64,000 nucleotides of DNA from Sorex araneus (GCF_027595985.1 NC_073304.1:138340331-138404330), one strand, 5' to 3'; positions 9,906-21,480 are shown, counted from the stretch's first letter. Program-made: numbers and translations. Notes: generated by a model not told the origin, from the sequence alone.

Positions 9906-10330
9906 GAGAGAAACTTGAGAACACTGAATAAGGCACTAAAACATTTACTAATAAAGAAGAGAAACAGACACAGGATAAGAGTAAATCCTGTGCTCTCAAA
10001 GTCAGACTTAATTTCCTGAAAAATTTCTCCCTGTGACTTTTTTATAGTTGACCAGAGGTTCATCTAATATTCCTTTGTTTTCCTTTCTGAGAAATCCTGG
10101 TTTGTCTATATATCCATCAGGTTTCTTTCCATCCTGTGTAGATATCTCCAGTAGAAGGTTCTTTGATTTTTCAATGTGAACAGAAGCTGACATGAAGCCA
10201 AAGAGTGACTTAATCTGTGTCTCTTATAGCTTCTGCTTGAGCACAAGGTAGATGGCCCAGGACAGCAGGTCTCGACTGGTTTCCTGAACAAAACTGGTAG
10301 CAGCTTAAAGGGGGCATAGGTGGGAAAGGA
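9906..10330. other. unique intron sequence
   Basis: No recognised family; the minus-strand ORFs here show no protein family features. Confidence 0.4.
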
Positions 10331-10632
10331 GTACTATGATCTCACCCATCTGTAGAATAGAAAGATAAAACAAGGTAATAGACATCATAAAACAATTCAA
10401 ACTTTTGGCCTTGGATTGCCAAACTCATTAATAAATGGTAAGAGTCAGAGCGGGGACAAATGAAGGAACCAGAAGCGACCTAAGAACACTGGTAGAGGGG
10501 CATGTCATGGCACTTTGGTGATGGGATACAGGAACTTAGTATGTCAGTACTACAAAGTTTTACACGATTGTAAACATACCACCTAAACTATACTTTTCAA
10601 TTTTATAAATAAGTTAAAATTTAAATAAATAG
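10331..10632 (+). repeat. possible old LINE 3' UTR
   Basis: TACTATGATCTCACCCATCTGTAGAATAG resembles the end of ORF2 (an ICG-I motif region) in rearranged form, followed by an AT-rich tail ending in ATTTAAATAAAT. Tentative. Confidence 0.35.
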
Positions 10633-11322
10633 CAGAGTCTCTTGGCCCTGCACCTGGCTGTCTTTACCAGGGCCCCTTGGAGGGGGTGGGTTGAGTTTCC
10701 CTCTCCGCCCCGAGCATAGCCCCAGCAGCCAAAGACCTCCGGAACCCAGCCAGAGCCATGCTCAAGGCCCCTCTCCACACGTTCAGATGAGCCTCAACAT
10801 GAATGAACCGGCAGAAGAACCCAGGGGTGGAGGACCCAGGGCTGAGACTTCCAAGCCTGCTAGGGTTAGGACTGGGCCTCTACTGCCCAGATACCCCATT
10901 TTCCAGTAGCTAGGCAGTCACACCCAGAAACTGCCCCCAACACCGTGTAATCCCATCAATGCCAACATGCAGAGACTATAAAACTAAGCTCCCGGAAGCC
11001 CGTGGCCACTTTGCAGCACATAACATCTTATAGCGTAGTTCTTCCTTTCGGAGAATCTGGCAAGCTACCAAGAGTTTCCTGTCCGCATGGGAGAGCTTGG
11101 CAAGCTCCCCGTGGCATATTCATATGCCAAAACCAGTAACAATGATGGGTCTCATTCCCCTGACCCTGAATGAGCCTCCAATGCAGCACCGTTGGGAAGA
11201 ACGAATAGAGAGGATTCTAAAATCTCAGGGCTAAGACGAATGGAGACATTACTAAGACCTCTTGAGAAAATTGATGGTCAACGGGATGATAATGATGATG
11301 ATGATAAATAAATAAATAAACA
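10633..11322 (+). mobile_element. soricid composite repeat, family A (longest sense copy)
   Basis: Starts GAGTCTCTTGGCCCTGCACC and keeps the order of the 8047 copy, but carries about 110 bp of extra sequence after GAACCCAGGGGTGG (about 10826-10940). It ends with GATGGTCAACGGGATGATAATG followed by (GATGAT)/(AAAT)n, a simple-repeat tail. Confidence 0.8.
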
Positions 11323-11469
11323 AGGAGACACAAGAAGTTTTCGGCCCAAGTGCCATAGTGCCATAGATGAAACATGTTATTACGTGTACTGTGTGTCTCA
11401 TTAGCATAGTCAAACTCCAATCCTGAAATTTTTAGCATTAAAATGTGGAAAGATTTTTTCTTCTAAAAA

Positions 11470-11690
11470 TCAGGAAGATAGTACAGAGGTTAGAGTGTTC
11501 TCAGGTTCACTCTCTGACACCACATGGCTCCCCTGAGCATCCTGGTATAACCACAGAGGCTCAACCAAGATGGCCCTAAGAGGTCCTCAGCTCTGCAGGA
11601 CCTGAGAAGCACCATATTCTATGGTTCCAGTAGCCAAAAATCACCAGTGGAACCCAGATGCACTGAGCACCATTTGTGAGCATCAAAAAA
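11470..11690 (+). repeat. degraded SOR-like SINE
   Basis: GAAGATAGTACAGAGGTTAGAG, AGGTTCACTC, CACATGGCTCCCCTGAGCATC follow the SOR head, B box and core order; the rest is scrambled. Confidence 0.5.
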
Positions 11691-11841
11691 TGAGGTAAAA
11701 TATCAGTATATGTCAGCATTGGGATCCATCTTGGCACAGGCTTTTAAGTTCAGTCTTTTCAGAGTGAAACATCCTCCTTCTGCATTTCTATGGGATATGC
11801 CATTCAAGATTGTATAGCTTTGCCTTCCCTTTTAAGATAGT

Positions 11842-12885
11842 AAAATGGGGTGATAAAATGAACAGAAACTTTCCCGAAGAAGAAATCCGAATGGCTGAGA
11901 GGCACATGAGAAAATGCTCGACATCACTAATCATCAGGGAGATGCAGATCAAAACAACAATGAGATATCATCTCACACCACAGACAATGGCCCACATCCC
12001 AAGAAACAAAAGCAACCAGTGTTGGCATGGATGTGGGGAGAAAGGGACTCTCCTTCACTGCTGGTGGGAATGCCGACTAGTTCAGCCCTTTTGGAAAACA
12101 ATATGGACAATTCTCAAAAAATTAGAAATTGAGCTTCCATTTGACCCAGCAATATCACTCCTGGGAATATATCCTGGAGAGGCAAAAGGTATAGTAGAAA
12201 TGACACCTGCATTTCTATGCAGCACTGTTTACAATAGCCACAATCTGGAAAAAAACAGAGTGCCCAAAAACAAATGACTGGTTAAAGAAACTTTGGTACA
12301 TCTACACAGTGGAATACTATGCAGCTGTTAGAAAAGATAAAGTCATGAAATTTGCATATAAGTGGATCAACATGCAAAGTATCATGTTGAGTGAAATGAG
12401 TCAGAAAGAAAGAGACAGACATAGAAAGATTGCACTCATATGTGGAATATAAAGTAGCAGAGAGATATGAGCTTGCAATGATGCAATTTCTGGCAGAAAT
12501 TTCTCTGGACTTAGTTACTAAAATACTAAAATACAGAAATACAAAACCTCATATCTCTTCATTCTCAGAAATGGAAACAAATTATCAAATGCTTCCTTTT
12601 CAGCAGGTCCGACTTTGGGGGGAGAAACTCCAAACAATAATAGTGAGTTTTTTGTTGAAATATTGAATGTAATCAAAGTAAAGTGAAAGCAAAGTGAAAT
12701 TTATCAGCTACACAGGCAGGGTGGGGGACTGGGGGGTTGAGGGGGGTAGGGGGAGGTATACTGTGATTCTTGGTGGTGAAATATGTGCACCGGTGAAGGG
12801 ATGGGTGTTCAAACATTGTATAACTGAGACTTAAACCTGAAAGCTTTTTAACTTTCACATGGTGATTCAATAAAAAAAAAGATAA
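11842..12885 (+). mobile_element. LINE-1 3' end with ORF2 C-terminus and 3' UTR, sense
   Basis: The ORF2 remnant contains the [18 protein letters not shown] cysteine motif (about 12031-12085), typical of the L1 ORF2 C-terminal domain, then [20 protein letters not shown]. After frameshifts comes the final ALICGI with stop at about 12451. About 430 bp of 3' UTR follow, including a G-rich polypurine stretch (12717-12755) and AATAAAAAAAAAG at 12868. The source protein would be the L1 endonuclease/reverse transcriptase; only its extreme C-terminus is left and it is broken by frameshifts. This copy links the monomer-type retroposons to an L1 3' UTR. Confidence 0.93.
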
Positions 12886-13229
12886 TAAGTGCAAAACAGA
12901 ACATGTGGATTTAGGCAGACATGAGGGTTCCAAAATAATCCTTATTTTATCTCAAAGTAGTCATCAGTCAGCCTCTTAATCCAACATAAATATTTCCTCT
13001 CTTTGGCATGTAGAAGGGAGAATAAAAACATCCAAAATGGTTCAAATCCTTTACATAGAATCTATAAATATGTTACAAATTGTAGCAAGAAGATGTATGG
13101 TTGCTAATCAGTTGAGATTTTCACAGATTATCCAGATGGATCCAATGTCAACATAAATATGTTTTAAGAAGGAGGAAAATAGATGAAAGTATACCCTGCA
13201 AAAAAAATTGACCTATTGATGCCTTTGAA
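12886..13229. other. unique intron sequence
   Basis: No recognised feature. Confidence 0.4.
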
Positions 13230-13447
13230 GGCAGAGGAGAGGATCCTGAGCTTTCATAATACAAGCACAACATGCAAGGAAATGGACCTTCTCCAAGAGC
13301 TTCTGGAGAGGACTCAGTCATATTTTTAGCTAACTTGATTTTAAACTCCTAAACACTAGAACTGCAAGAAAATTAACTTGTATTGTTTTAAACCACTAGG
13401 TTTTGGTAATTAGTTACAGCAGCCACAGCAAACTTAGGCACTGCCGA
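13230..13447 (+). repeat. ancient LTR-like interspersed repeat, sense
   Basis: TTTTAAACTCCTAAACACTAGAAC, TTGTTTTAAACCACTAGG and GTAATTAGTTACAGCAGCC match the end of a widespread mammalian repeat (consensus GTTGTTTTAAGCCACCNAGTTTGTGG). I recall this as a retroviral-like LTR family but am not sure of the name. Antisense relatives lie at 21070 and 22451. Confidence 0.6.
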
Positions 13448-13990
13448 GCATAGTTGTTTTCTCCAGGCATTTCTCAGAGAGCAGATAGAAGCGCATGGTT
13501 AGTTCCATACCTTCCAGGAGCACAATTGTAAAGTTGATTCATTTATTTCTTCATTTATTCTGCATCACTGTGTTAGGGCTCATTAATGCCCTATCACTGG
13601 GTGCTCTGTGCATAAGTAGAAGTGAGTTAAGAATCAATTGCTCTGACCTTTATTCCTAGTTGATGTTTTGTCATTTGTGGGCTACTTGGTTTGACATATA
13701 ATTTCTCTACAGCAGCTTTATGCGTGGGTCTGAAGGGTGGTGCTGAGTAAAGCAGCAGTTACCAACCCCCAAATATTTCAGATATATGCCAGTTTTAATT
13801 TCCACACACATTTTCTTTTCCAACCTGTCAACCTGGAAGAGTTCCATTGGCAACTAATAAAATATCAATAGGAGGAAAAAATTGACAAAGCTGTTGACAG
13901 GACTCTAACCTTTGAAGATGATTAAAAATAGATTCCCTTTAGAAAGAAATAATTGAAAAATTGAAGGAGTGAATCTTCTTTATTCTTTAA
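13448..13990. other. unique intron sequence
   Basis: No recognised feature. Confidence 0.4.
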
Positions 13991-14142
13991 CTTTTTTTTT
14001 CTTTTTTGGGATCACATCCGGCAGTTCTCAGAGACTACTCCTGACTCAGCCCTCAATTCTGGCAGTACTCAAGGGGCCATCCAATGCTGGGGATGAAGCC
14101 TGAACCTCATGCATGCAACATGTGTGCTCCAACCCTTTGAGA
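13991..14142 (-). repeat. degraded SOR1-like SINE, antisense
   Basis: T-run, TTTTGGGATCACATCCGGCAG, CTCAAGGGGCCATCCAATGC, CATGCAACATGTGTGCTCCAACCC. Full order of an antisense SOR copy, many substitutions. Confidence 0.75.
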
Positions 14143-15119
14143 AATACTCCTGATTCTTTTCTTTAAGTCTTCATTGTCCTAATCCAATAAACAAGCCCTT
14201 AGAATTTGTGAATCAAGAAGAGGAAATGGGACAAGGAGTATGGGGTGGAGCAGAAGATAACAAAGAGATTTAAGTGATTGTCTAGATGCACCAGATCTGG
14301 GGTAGGTTATGGCAAACACCCTTGCATTGCCAGGGTGGCCTGGAATACATTGCCAGCCAGGGACTGACCTCCTGGGCACCAATTGGGAAGTATCCCATCT
14401 CCCAAATAGGATAAATGATGAATTTTCAATAATCTGTTCTCTGTGTCAGGGGGCTTTTGGGTTTGTTGCCATGCTGAAAACTTACCGAGAAACAATGCTA
14501 CAACCTTTTGTCATTACATAAAAGAGCTAAGTACATTTTTCCATACTGATGACATATATCACATAAGATATGTGTCTAAGGAAGCAAACCTATGGAGAGT
14601 TTTTCACCATGCCCTCTCACCTCCTTTATCTTGATCTTCCCTCTTACGGCGGCACCTAATTCTAAGCCTAAACTTCTTTGTCGTTGCTTTCTGTGACACT
14701 TCTCTCTGGGTTGCAGGAAACTAACCAAGAGCTTTGAAATTACTTTTTCAATAAGCTCCTATACCATTCTCCCACCAATCTGAACCAGAATCTTTGGGAA
14801 AGACCATGTAATTAATGAATTCATGCACATATGTTAGTAAGTGATAACACCTGGGATGTACTGCTTGTCTCAAAGGACTTATTTTCTAATCTTTTCAAAT
14901 TGAGACATAATCAACGAGGATAATGAAGATTTAAAATTAAAGCTTAACTCTTTCAGTCAATGCACATTGCTGGAAATCAGTCAGGGAAAGTAATTTGGGT
15001 ACTGGAAACTTGCTTTGTGCTCTAACAGTCTGTACCTGTGCACTAAATTCTGCATCTGTGTCCATTATCATCAATGAGAAGTTCATTATAATTATATTAT
15101 TACCATTTACTTATAGATT
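14143..15119. other. unique intron sequence
   Basis: About 1 kb with no recognised repeat or exon. Confidence 0.4.
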
Positions 15120-15135
15120 CCAATAATAAAATATT

Positions 15136-15306
15136 TTTTTTATAATTTATTTATTTTTAATTAGAGAATCACCGTGAGGGTACAGTTACAGATTTATACA
15201 CTTTTGTGCTTATACTTCCCTCATACAAAGTTCGGGAACCTATCCCTTCACCAGTGCCCATTCTCCACCACCCGTAAACCCGGCGTCCCTCCCACCCTCC
15301 CCAATC
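15136..15306 (-). mobile_element. short 5'-truncated L1 3' end with perfect TSD
   Basis: CCAATAATAAAATATT occurs at 15120-15135 and 15307-15322, a 16-bp target-site duplication. The insert reads AATCACCGTGAGGGTACAG, CCCTTCACCAGTGCCC on the + strand, i.e. an antisense L1-type 3' UTR only. Confidence 0.9.
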
Positions 15307-15399
15307 CCAATAATAAAATATTATTACATGTGATCTGATCATTGAGCCTATACAATCAAGAATTTAATCATCTTCTTGTTATGTAACTCCATGCTTTAT

Positions 15400-15560
15400 A
15401 GTCTCTGTAAATGGTCAAACAGCAAATGCTTTAGACTCTGTGGGCCCAAGGGTCGCGATGCAGCTGCTCAACTCTATCCTTGTAGTTTGAAAGCAGCCAA
15501 AGATAGACTATAAACAAATGGGCACAGCTGTGCTTAACAAAGTTTATTTACAAAATAGGC
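15400..15560 (+). repeat. ancient hAT-type DNA transposon fossil
   Basis: GCTTTAGACTCTGTGGGCCC, GCAGCTGCTCAACTCT, TTTGAAAGCAGCCAAAGATAG and AAAGTTTATTTACAAAATAGG follow the order of a widespread mammalian non-autonomous DNA transposon. Family name not certain. An antisense copy lies at 51690-51885. Confidence 0.65.
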
Positions 15561-15654
15561 AGTGGGTTCCATTACCCACTTCTACTCTAGATGAAGAAAA
15601 TATGACTCAGAATTTGAGAGACCTATCTCAGAAATTCACAAATCATGAATTACG
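15561..15654. other. short unique intron segment
   Basis: Spacer between two repeats, nothing recognised. Confidence 0.4.
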
Positions 15655-16345
15655 AAATCCTGTTGATTGTCAATTTCTCGAGTGGGCTTAGTAACCTCTC
15701 CATTCGTCCTATCCCTGAGATTTTAGAAGACTCTCTCTACTCGGCCTTCCCAACGATGCCACATTGGAGGCTCTTTCAGGGTTAGGAAAACGAGATCCAG
15801 CTTGTTACTGGCTTTTGGCATATGGATACACCATGTGAAGCTTGCGAGGCTGTCCCATGTGGGCAGGAAACTCTCAGTAGCTTGCTAGTTTCTCCCAGGG
15901 GGAGAAGTAGGTTGTAAGATATCGCTTCTGGGAGCTTGCTTTTAAGTCTCTGTATGTTGGCTGTTGATGGGATAACACACACCTGGGTTCCTCTGCCGGT
16001 ACCTTCATGCATGAGGCTTGTCTGAACGTGTGGAGAGGGGCCTTGAGCGTGGCTGTGGCTAGGTTCTGGTGGTCTTCAAGCCGCCGGGAGCTCTGCTTGG
16101 GGTGGGGAGGGAAGCTGGAGCCCTCCCCTCTGAGGGGCCCCAGGGAAGACAGCCAGGGTGCGGGCAAGAGACTCTCTGCATCGCTCTCTTCTGGGAGCTT
16201 GCTTTTAAGTCTCTGGATGTTGGCCATTGATGGGATTACACAACTGGGTTCCTCTGCCGGTACCTTCATGCGTGAGGTTTGTCCAAACGTGTGGAGAGGG
16301 GCCTTGAGCATGTCTGTGGCTAGGTTCCGGGCAAGAGACTCTCTG
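15655..16345 (-). mobile_element. soricid composite repeat, family A, antisense with internal duplication
   Basis: The reverse complement follows the 8047 copy from GCAGAGAGTCTCTTGCCCGC back to CAATCAACAGGATT. The piece from TCTTCTGGGAGCTTGCTTTT to AGGTTC occurs twice: once within 15920-16070 and again at 16188-16330, the second copy also ending in GGGCAAGAGACTCTCTG. So a partial second unit is joined behind the first. Confidence 0.82.
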
Positions 16346-18339
16346 AATTTACATCTCAGAAATTACACAATAAAAACAAACAATGCCGGTATTTTGTAGA
16401 CTCCAAATCTGTTGCTGGCTCACTCACCACAGTGCCTTGGAATGGTCTTTAGCAATTAACAGAATCATGACTTTAGGTCAAACAACAGTACTCTCTGCTT
16501 AACCCATCTTTCCCCTAACCACATCTGTGAAATAACAACTGGGATTAGGGCACCATTATTATCCTGCAGCCATGGAAACAGTGCAGGTAACCAGGCTGCA
16601 GGACCAACCCAGGCAACCTTGATGCTATTAGCACTCCCCAAAGATGCTCACCAGCCACAGGCAACATGATTAGTGAGACAATGAGACTCACATCACAAAT
16701 TTAATTAGATTCATTATTTCATTTCTTTCCAGGAGCACAATTCTTGAGCCCTCCCTCAAGAATATAAAGGGGATCAGGCATCCAGATACACCCCCACTTT
16801 GCATCCTTCTTTTGAATCACTAATAAATTCCTCCCACACTAGCATCAAGGCACAGATTTGTAGGAGACAAAACTCCAGAAGCACTTTTTATATAGACCCT
16901 GGCTGATCCCTTGGTGTCTTCCAAGACAAGTGGAGCCACAGAGTGGGGGATTAGATAGGTATAGTTAGGGCTACAGCTGAAGTAAACTTGGAAGAACCCT
17001 AGGCGCCCCTTTTTCTTATCCTCCTAGTCCTCCTCCCATTTGTTCTTCTAGAACTTCCTGCCCACTTGAGAACTTTCTACACACTTATGATAGGACACTG
17101 ACACCCATATTACCCAGTAGGCTCTCTGGAGTGGCACTTCATGTGCATGGTTCAAAGCTATTAATGAATTAAAGCAACATAGACTAGCTATGCTTCTTTT
17201 ACACACTCACCTTTCAAGACTACCTTGAATAATGTCATTTGGCCAAGGTTTTAGTGTTTCAAAGTATCCCTGGAAAATGTCCTTTCAAGCAGATGGCAGT
17301 CTAATCACCTCTTCCTAGGAATCTTTCATAATTCTTACTACTGTAATATTCCTTTCCTTCATCACTTAAATCTAACCTTGTGTCATTTTCCTGCCATCCT
17401 GAAAGGCTGGGCAAGAGGAAGTTCGAGTTTCTACTTGAATACAACCTTGGCCATTATGTATATATCAAAAATGTGGGGGCTAAAATTTTGCCTCCAAAGG
17501 CATTCTCATTGTTGCCATTGCACTGACTAATCTCATAGTCTATCTTGTATACAGGGATTTTAGATAGATAAAAATTTGTTAACATATTGTCACTGAAAAG
17601 TAAAGTAATTGTGGCAAGAGAAAGGTATCCATGTCTTCTCTTCTCAATTGATCGTCTTCATTCTTGCTAGATGAACTAAACCTTCTAAATGAGGGCAATC
17701 AATAGGGTGCATTCAGCTGTAATTGTGGCTAAACTCAGTTCTTTGAAAAGTTAAGCCCTATGATTTGCCTATAATTGTGCCTTCTAAAAAGTTCTAGTGC
17801 CTTTTCAAGGAAGAAATTAAGCAATGAGACTCCCTGACTTCTCCCGCCCTCCTGGAATTTCATCTCTCTGGGTATTGCTTCTAATCCTCCTATCTCCAGA
17901 GCCCTGTTTGAATCTTTACACATAATGCCAGATATTGGAGAAAACATGAACTAGCACTAGTTTAGGAATATTCTCCTTCCTCTGTCTCATCTCCCACACC
18001 AACCCCCCAGTAACAGCTTTTCTGGGTCCTTTGTTTGATATGCTTGTTTCAAGCCAAACTCTGAAACAATATGGAGCTTGGACCAGGAAAGTAAAAAGAT
18101 ACAGGCATACACTCTTCACATTCAGAACACAGATGAGCATGCATTCCAACTACTTTCCCTTGCCATGTTTAATTTGATTTGTCTTCACCAAGCTAAGAAG
18201 AATGAATCAAAGACCCTCTGGACCATTATGGGATAAAACCAACTTGGGTTGAGAAAGAATGGAGGTAAAAATTCTACTACCTGTCTTTGGGGCCTAAAAT
18301 ATTTCATAATATTGCATCCCTGGCAATAATGAGTATAGC
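16346..18339. other. unique intron sequence, about 2 kb
   Basis: No repeat family, exon or RNA gene recognised. Base composition is ordinary for this intron. Confidence 0.4.
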
Positions 18340-18445
18340 AACTGTAGGCATTTATATAGATCATGTGCTACAGGTTAGGTGTTTCTATGCATTATCTTAT
18401 GTATCCTCACCAGAGTCCAAATATGAAGTGGGAACAGAGACACAG
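18340..18445 (-). repeat. MIR-like ancient SINE, antisense
   Basis: CATTTATATAGATCATGTGCTACAGG, TCTATGCATTATCTTATGTATCCTCACC follow the antisense MIR core (...ATTATCTCATTTAATCCTCAC). Degraded but in order. Confidence 0.65.
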
Positions 18446-19487
18446 CATGTGCAGTAGTCTCCAGACTGTGCAGCCAGGATGTCGAGATACTGTATGAGTT
18501 TTCTACGATGGCCATAATAGATGGGGTGAGTGGGGAGCTGTAAAACAGAAGGCGTTATCCACACAAAGTATGCTATGAAAATCAGTGAGAGACATGGGGG
18601 ACCAGGAATAATAGTCCCCCAAAAAGAGAGTAGTACTTCCCTGCTTTTTGACCCACCTTGACTTTTGGGGATTAATACAAGGATCAGAACTGTATATTAG
18701 GACTGGAAAAGTGGATGCCAACTAGTATCCTACCAGCCCCACAGGCAGTCATAGAACTGCACCCAAGGTCCAGTTGATCTATACGGCACTGGAATTGATG
18801 CCCACCACCTGAGCTTTTGAAGAGCAAGAGAGGAGAAAGAGAGAGACAGAGACAGAGAGGTAGTGAAGTGATAACGCATTCAAGAGAGAATATGGGCTTT
18901 GTCTCAGAGGAGAAAGTATCTCTCTTCCTTTTGTAAAGCTGGTTGTACAGAGTTTTTCCCAAAGTGCCCCTATTTGGAGCTTTCTAAGTAGTTAAGAGTC
19001 TGTTGCTGGGAAGATGTCAAGGAAAAAGAACTTTAAATTTTTGCTTGCCTTCTTTCAAATTCTTAATTTCAGCCTATATTCATGCTAAAGTTTTGCCTTT
19101 CCTTAAGCTCTCTCTGAGCTGGTGCCCCATTCGGAGTCTTAATCAGGCCTCAGCTCCTGCATCTTCAAAAGGAAACTCAGAAGTCATGCTTTGGACCATT
19201 AATGGGTTAATGACAAAGTAATTCATCAAGTCCCAAGGAACTGCCTTATTGCTTCATCACTATTCCTCTGCTTGGCCCACCATAGTTTTGTTAGTGACAG
19301 AGGGAGAAATCAGGACTCAGAGTCAGAGCCAACCCCTATATGGCAACAGGGACGTAAAAGTCCTAAACTCCTCCAGCTTTCTAGATTTGCTGTCTACTCC
19401 TGCAGAAAATAATTTCAGTAACAGCTAAACAAAATAGCCTTATTTATGAATAATGGAAGAGGAGAGAGAAGAGAGGACCCCATAAAG
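18446..19487. other. intron sequence, possible LTR remnants
   Basis: The segment 18950-19030 weakly resembles 19895-19965 (both CCCC-A/T-TTGGA then an AAAAGAA-TTTGA run), suggesting two decayed copies of one element. Not enough to name a family. Confidence 0.3.
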
Positions 19488-19722
19488 TAGCACTGTAGCA
19501 CTGTCATCCTGTTGTTCATAGATTTGCTCGAGCAGGCACCAGTAATGTCTTCATTGTGAGACTTGTTGTTTCTGTTTGGAGCATATCGAATACGCCACAG
19601 GTAGCTTGCCAGGCTTTGCCGTGCGGGCGGGATACTCTCAGTAGCTTGCTGAGATCTCCAAGAGGGAATCGAACCCGGGTCAGCCGTGTGCAAAGTAAAC
19701 ACCCTACCTGCTGTGTTATCGC
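19488..19722 (-). mobile_element. long SOR SINE (SOR2-type), antisense
   Basis: + strand starts TAGCACTGTAGCACTGTCATC (end of the body), GCTCGAGCAGGCACCAGTAATG, GCATATCGAATACGCCAC, then the antisense B box GGAATCGAACCCGGG at about 19665-19680 and the head. Confidence 0.93.
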
Positions 19723-20515
19723 AAGCAAACACCATAAAGTAGAGGAAAGAAATTCCATACCCCAAGTTGGAATGTGGGTAGCCCTAGAGTGGAGTGAACC
19801 ATAAAATAAAGGGGGAAAGTACACACCTAGACTCAAGTATGAATGACCCCAGAATGGAGAGTGTAGGGTTTGCTCTTGCAACACTGCCTTCATAGACCTT
19901 TGCAAACTGCCCCACTTGGATTTTCTGTAAAGAGAATAGTTCTGTTACTAGAGTACAGTTAAAGGAAAAGAATTTGAGTTCTAGAGGTTTCCATTTAGTC
20001 TTCTCAGAGCCTTTTTCCTGCTAAATGCTCCAAAGGGCTGTAGCCTTTGATTTGGGGCTGGCATCCTTAGTCTAGATCTGGAACTGGTTGCAGGATATCC
20101 TCTTCAGAATGTCATCGTATATCCATTTGGGTGATTACTTCTGTAAGGACAATAGTCAAGAGGTAAGAGATTTGATACAAGAAAAATATGTTTATTTGGG
20201 AGCTAGTAACCTGAGAAGACGGTGGAGTCCTGTTGTCCCCAAACCATCTTGTTTGTATGATCTGAAGAAGCATTTTATAGGGAAAGAGACCAGAGAAAGT
20301 GCATGTATAGGGAGGGTGAGTTATAGACTTGTGGGTGTCAGGGTGACCAATAAATTCACTCAAGAGCTGACTGAGTGCAAAGTACAAATGAAGATTTCAG
20401 AGGAAGATTTCCCTCCTTTAGTCCTGTAAGAAAAATTAAGGAGAAATATTCTCAACATTTTCAAATAATCAGAATATCCTTAAACAGATGTAAAGAGAAT
20501 TAAATTGGTTTTAAG
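19723..20515. other. intron sequence, possible LTR remnant
   Basis: 20160-20430 contains AAAAATATGTTTATTTGGGAG near a GGTGGAGTCCTG stretch, the kind of order seen in antisense retroviral-type LTRs. A 113-codon ORF (20088-20429) has no features I recognise. Unnamed. Confidence 0.3.
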
Positions 20516-20760
20516 TAGCACTGTAGCACTGTCGTCCCTGTTGTTCATTGATTTGCTCGAGCAGACACCAGTAATATCTCCTTTGTGAGACTTTTTGTTA
20601 CTGTTTTTGGCATATCAAATACACCATGAGTAGCTTGCCAGGCTCTGCTGTGTGGGAAGGATATTCTTGATAGCTTACCAGGCTCTCTGAGAGGGACAGA
20701 GGAATTAAACCCAAGACAGCTGCGTACAAGGCAAAGCCCTACCCACTATGCTATAGCTAT
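20516..20760 (-). mobile_element. long SOR SINE (SOR2-type), antisense
   Basis: Same order as the 19488 copy: TAGCACTGTAGCACTGTCGTC, GATTTGCTCGAGCAGACACC, CCAGGCTCTGCTGTG, CTCTGAGAGGGACAGAGG, GGAATTAAACCCAAGAC. More changed in the tRNA-like head. Confidence 0.92.
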
Positions 20761-21069
20761 ATGATTAAATTATCTACATATCTTAAAAGAGGATACAAAA
20801 GATTTTGTGGGAAAAATACAGTATTTGTTAGTTAGCATGGTCTTTACAAATTTTAAAAAGAAACTACCAGATTTTGTATCTTTAAAAGAAATATCAACAT
20901 CTAGATATGTTAACACATTGACATTACATATGTAATATCTTCTAGCTGTATGCTATATTAAATTTAGATAGTAAGCATACATATGCTATATAACAGGATC
21001 ACATCTATATATAAATATACACACATGTACATCATTTTTAATTTTTTGCATTATATTCTGCTTCTATGC
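20761..21069. other. AT-rich intron sequence
   Basis: Includes short TATA and ACACAC runs around 20999-21030; no gene seen. Confidence 0.4.
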
Positions 21070-21480
21070 CTGCTATTGTGAATTACTACAAACTCGGTCA
21101 CTTAAAATAATTTCGGTTTATTCCTTCCCAGTTCATAAGACTGGGACTCCAAAATCAAAGTTCAGACAGGTTTGAATGCAGACTAAAGACTCCAGGGGAG
21201 AGTTCTGCCTCCTCTTTTCATCTTCTAATAGCTGTCAGGACTCCTCCGTTGGCGACTGTGTCAGTCTGCTCTCTAGATGCTTTCCACATGGACTTTCCTC
21301 TTCCTCCTGCGTATTTCCCTCCCCTGAGTCTCCTACCAGGATACTTGTCAGGATGGAGAGCCTGTTCACATTATGCAGAATGATCTTAACTCAAGATTCT
21401 TGACTCAATTACATGCCAGTTTTCCATAGTAATTGACATCGTTCATTCCTTAAGAAAACTCTCAGGAGTCATTCTTGCAT
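21070..21480 (-). repeat. ancient LTR-like interspersed repeat, antisense
   Basis: TGCTATTGTGAATTACTACAA, CGGTCACTTAAAATAATTTCG, GGTTTATTCCTTCCCAGTTC match the antisense start of the repeat noted at 13230 (ACAAACTCNGTGGCTTAAAACAA). Confidence 0.65.

Noticed and set aside
11810..12277. 155-codon ORF as a host gene
   Set aside because: The protein has the [18 protein letters not shown] motif and following segments of the L1 ORF2 C-terminus; it is a LINE fragment with frameshifts.
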